DNA of 64,000 nt from Hymenobacter sediminis (GTDB lineage: Bacteria > Bacteroidota > Bacteroidia > Cytophagales > Hymenobacteraceae): positions 1-64,000 of the forward strand of contig NZ_QKNS01000004.1 in assembly GCF_003231285.1 (NCBI RefSeq), in the 5' to 3' direction. The notes under the pieces were generated by a model. That model saw only the letters and a program-made list of their open reading frames with translations. It did no database searches and had not been told where the DNA came from. A program made the translations under genes and the position numbers. Shown here one piece after another: positions 61,862 through 64,000 of the stretch (the first letter of the stretch is position 1; each line of letters begins with the position of its first letter).

Positions 61862-62743
61862 TTAGGCTTGGCGGCGGAGGGCGAGAGGCGTAGAGCCGGT
61901 GTGCTTCTTAAAGAAGCGCTGGAAGTAGGTCGGATACTCGAAGCCGAGGCAAGCGGCAATGCTGGCCACGCTCCAGTCGGTGTGCCGCAGCAGCGCCTTG
62001 GCCTCCTCCAGAATGCGGCAGGCAATGTGGGCACTCGTGGGCTTACCCGTCACTTGCTTCACCGCTTTGTTGAGGTGATTGACGTGCACGGCTAGCCGGT
62101 CGGCAAAGTCCTGCGGCGTTGTAAGGGGCAGTTGCTGCGTCGGGAGTTCAATCGGAAACAGACGCTCCAGCAGGTCCAGAAAGCGCGATGTGAGGCGGGT
62201 CGCCGCGTCCTTCGGCGGCACAACCGCATCCGCCGGTTGCAGGTGCAGCGCCTCGTGAATGAGCAACTGCACATACGTGCGAATCAACTCGGCCTTGAAT
62301 GGGTAGTCCCCTGCTTGTTCGGTCAGCATCTTTGCAAAGATACCCCGTACGTAAGCGGCCTGTGGCTCAGCAAGCTTAAACAAGGGGGAACTGCCAATTT
62401 GAAACAGCGGCGACTGGTGCAGGCTTTCCGATCGGCCGGCGGCTTTTACAAACTCCTCGGTAAACAAGCAGGCGTAGGCGTGCAGGCGGTCCGTGCGCAA
62501 CTCGAGCGAGTACGGAATATGCGGATTGGCAAAAAACAGATACTGCCCGTCCAACTCTAGGCGTTGGTGGGCATAGTGCAGCAGACCCGAGCTCTCTATC
62601 AAGAGCACCTTATAGTAATCGCGCCGACTGAATACCTGCGCCGCAAGCCGTGGCTGGTGTGCCCCCGGTAGATGCAGGTTTTTCTCGTACACTTTAAAGC
62701 CTTTCAACTTTACGTCGAGGAGGGGAGAGAGGCTAGGGTTCAT
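61862..62743 (-). CDS. AraC family transcriptional regulator (second)
   Basis: A 293-residue regulator from the ATG at 62743 (MNPSLSPLLDVKLKGFKVYE). Cupin-like N-terminal region (1-180) and HTH domains (about 195-293, ADRLAVHVNHLNKAVKQVTG, DWSVASIAACLGFEYPTYFQ). It is divergent in sequence from the AraC at 59857. Upstream of the SDR gene on the same strand; gap 174 bp. Confidence 0.92.
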   Translation of the reverse strand: MNPSLSPLLDVKLKGFKVYEKNLHLPGAHQPRLAAQVFSRRDYYKVLLIESSGLLHYAHQRLELDGQYLFFANPHIPYSLELRTDRLHAYACLFTEEFVKAAGRSESLHQSPLFQIGSSPLFKLAEPQAAYVRGIFAKMLTEQAGDYPFKAELIRTYVQLLIHEALHLQPADAVVPPKDAATRLTSRFLDLLERLFPIELPTQQLPLTTPQDFADRLAVHVNHLNKAVKQVTGKPTSAHIACRILEEAKALLRHTDWSVASIAACLGFEYPTYFQRFFKKHTGSTPLALRRQA

Positions 62744-62761
62744 GCAGTAAAAGTACAGCAA

Positions 62762-63242
62762 CGGCTAGTAGCGTCAGCGCCTGATCCAGGGCCATGAGCA
62801 CTAATTCGATGGGCATCTACGGGGCCACCCACGACCCGCCGAGAGCAGGGTATCGCGCCAAAGACGCAGGTAGCACCACCGCCCGCCGCACGCGCTACAA
62901 GAACCCGTACTTCGCTGGCTGCCCGGTTAACAACAGGCCACGCTTTCTGCTGGCAAGCCGGTCGAAAAGACCTTACCGTAATTCTTCGTCCAACTACTAA
63001 CGCTACCCCATATAGGTGGTGCGGCCTCGGTTGCGCCGCTCATTGCGTGCTATACGGGAGCGAAACGTTAGGGCGGCGGCGAGACAAAATTCGGTTTCGG
63101 CTGTTCTAGTGTCTTTCCACGGGTGACGCCCCGCGCGGCCGAGCAAGCAACCCCGGCCCGCCTACCCTACGCATTATTAGGGTGCCGGTGTGCCGCCATA
63201 TGGCTCACTGGGGGCGTTACCCAAAACCCAGACATTCGAATC
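62762..63242. other. Intergenic region before the terminal NAD(P)-dependent gene
   Basis: About 480 bp without a supported gene; a 68-codon plus-strand frame at 62794 has poor codon character. It contains the right copy of the inverted repeat (62969-63016) and GC-rich degenerate sequence that may be gene debris. Confidence 0.45.
62969..63016 (+). repeat. Right copy of the diverged inverted repeat
   Basis: Plus strand GACCTTACCGTAATTCTTCG and TCCAACTACTAACGCTACC; inverted relative to the copy at 60776-60823. Confidence 0.55.
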
Positions 63243-64000
63243 ATGAAGGAAACCGCACTAGTAGTTGGTGCCAGCGGCATCATTGGGAGCAACCTAGCCC
63301 AGGAGCTGCTGCGCCACGGCTGGACTACCTACGGCCTGGCCCGCAACCCCAGCACCGATGTGGCCGGCCTGCGCCCGGTAGCCGCCGATTTGCTCGACCC
63401 CGCCAGCTTGGCAACCGCTCTGGCCGACGTGCAGCCTACCCACGTTTTCATCACCAGCTGGCTGCGCCAGGACACCGAGGCCGAGAACATCCGCGTGAAC
63501 GGGGGCATGGTGCGCAACCTCCTCGACGCCCTCTCGCCGAAGGGCACGGTGCAGCACGTAGCCCTGGTAACCGGCCTGAAGCATTACCTCGGCCCCTTCG
63601 ACGCCTACGCCAAGAGCGGCACGCTACCCCTCACCCCCGTGCGCGAGGAGCACCCGCGCCTCCCCCTCAACAACTTCTACTACGCCCAGGAAGACGAGGT
63701 GTACGCCGCCGCGGCCCGCGACGGGTTTGGCTGGAGCGTGCACCGCCCGCACACCGTTATCGGCAAGGCTGTGGGCAACCAGATGAACATGGGCACTACG
63801 CTGGCCGTGTACGCTACCATCTGTAAGGAAACTGGCCGCAAGTTTCAGTTTCCCGGCTCCGAAGCCCAGTGGAATGGCCTCTCCGACGTGACGGACGCCC
63901 GCATACTGGCCAAGCAATTAGTGTGGGCCGCTACCACCGAGGGCGCCCGCAACCAGGCTTTTAACATTGTGAATGGCGACGTATTCCGCTGGAGCTGGCT
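63243..64000 (+). CDS. NAD(P)-dependent SDR of the progesterone-5-beta-reductase-like (PRISE) type, 3' end outside window
   Basis: An open frame from the ATG at 63243 to the window end, at least 252 residues. Extended-SDR Rossmann motif VVGASGIIGSNLAQELLRHG (about 7-26), RNPSTDVAG, ALVTGLKHYLGPFDAYAKSG, and the catalytic FYYAQED segment typical of this branch, where Tyr acts without the usual YxxxK. Later VHRPHTVIGKAVGNQMNMGT. Likely an enone or iridoid-synthase-like reductase; substrate unknown. Confidence 0.9.
   Translation, partial: MKETALVVGASGIIGSNLAQELLRHGWTTYGLARNPSTDVAGLRPVAADLLDPASLATALADVQPTHVFITSWLRQDTEAENIRVNGGMVRNLLDALSPKGTVQHVALVTGLKHYLGPFDAYAKSGTLPLTPVREEHPRLPLNNFYYAQEDEVYAAAARDGFGWSVHRPHTVIGKAVGNQMNMGTTLAVYATICKETGRKFQFPGSEAQWNGLSDVTDARILAKQLVWAATTEGARNQAFNIVNGDVFRWSW

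Noticed and set aside
62794..63000. 68-codon plus-strand frame upstream of the last gene
   Set aside because: Basic, low-complexity composition, overlaps the inverted repeat, no homologous look; treated as debris.
63182..63826. 214-codon plus-strand frame
   Set aside because: It is Pro/Arg/His-rich with no family features and lies in another frame over the terminal SDR gene, whose own frame has clear motifs.
1..64000. CRISPR array or cas genes
   Set aside because: No run of regularly spaced direct repeats and no Cas-like protein; the only tandem repeat is the two-copy unit at 39872-40416.

Overview
The window looks like the chromosome of a Hymenobacter-type Bacteroidota (Cytophagales). Supporting signs are the moderately high GC content, promoters of the Bacteroidota TAnnTTTG type with poor Shine-Dalgarno sites, a secreted GH16 glucanase with a type IX secretion tail, WbqC, LytS/LytTR, YtxH and M28 families typical of the phylum, and a striking excess of the heptamer CTACCCC/GGGGTAG. 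This assignment is inferred from gene content; no rRNA gene is present.

Positions 1 to about 13,900 are the right part of a tailed prophage. It holds a tape measure protein (cut by the window start), a small HTH protein, a ClpP-like prohead protease fused to a scaffold-like tail, the major capsid protein, two unknown structural-type proteins, a portal-like protein, a head-completion-type protein, a holin, an amidase endolysin, three small membrane proteins (two with lipobox-like cysteines), small accessory ORFs and a tyrosine recombinase. The recombinase faces away from a tRNA-Ser(TGA) whose 3' end points at the phage, so that tRNA is the likely attachment site. A second tRNA-Ser (CGA) follows.

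Positions 14,200 to 39,850 are mostly housekeeping genes: mltG/thioesterase/yihY, a Sua5-like tRNA modification enzyme, a lipid acyltransferase, WbqC, ClpC, an acyl-CoA carboxylase beta subunit, an M42 aminopeptidase, a BtuF-like binding protein, aroB-aroA, proline dehydrogenase, a general stress protein, an S41 tail-specific protease and lysS. Convergent genes are separated by strong, sometimes very long, perfect inverted-repeat terminators.

Positions 39,870 to 40,416 contain two tandem, diverged units of about 290 bp between lysS and a YtxH gene. Conserved blocks, a terminator hairpin in each unit and apparent compensatory base changes suggest a duplicated, unidentified structured RNA. This is the most interesting signal in the window.

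Positions 40,400 to 53,200 carry two YtxH stress proteins (one fused to CsbD), a Kazal-type lipoprotein, a cupin, a LytS/LytTR two-component pair, a dienelactone hydrolase, the GH16-CBM6 glucanase, an M28 peptidase, an orphan molybdopterin-binding dehydrogenase subunit and an RsbQ-like hydrolase.

Positions 53,300 to 64,000 are more plastic. They hold an S33 peptidase, an antibiotic-biosynthesis-monooxygenase gene broken by a one-base change in a T tract, AT-richer small genes, an ABC exporter, an apparent immunity-gene cluster (DUF695-like, SUKH-like, barstar) without a visible toxin, and several oxidoreductase genes paired with AraC regulators. A diverged inverted repeat flanks one such pair. 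The last gene runs off the window end.
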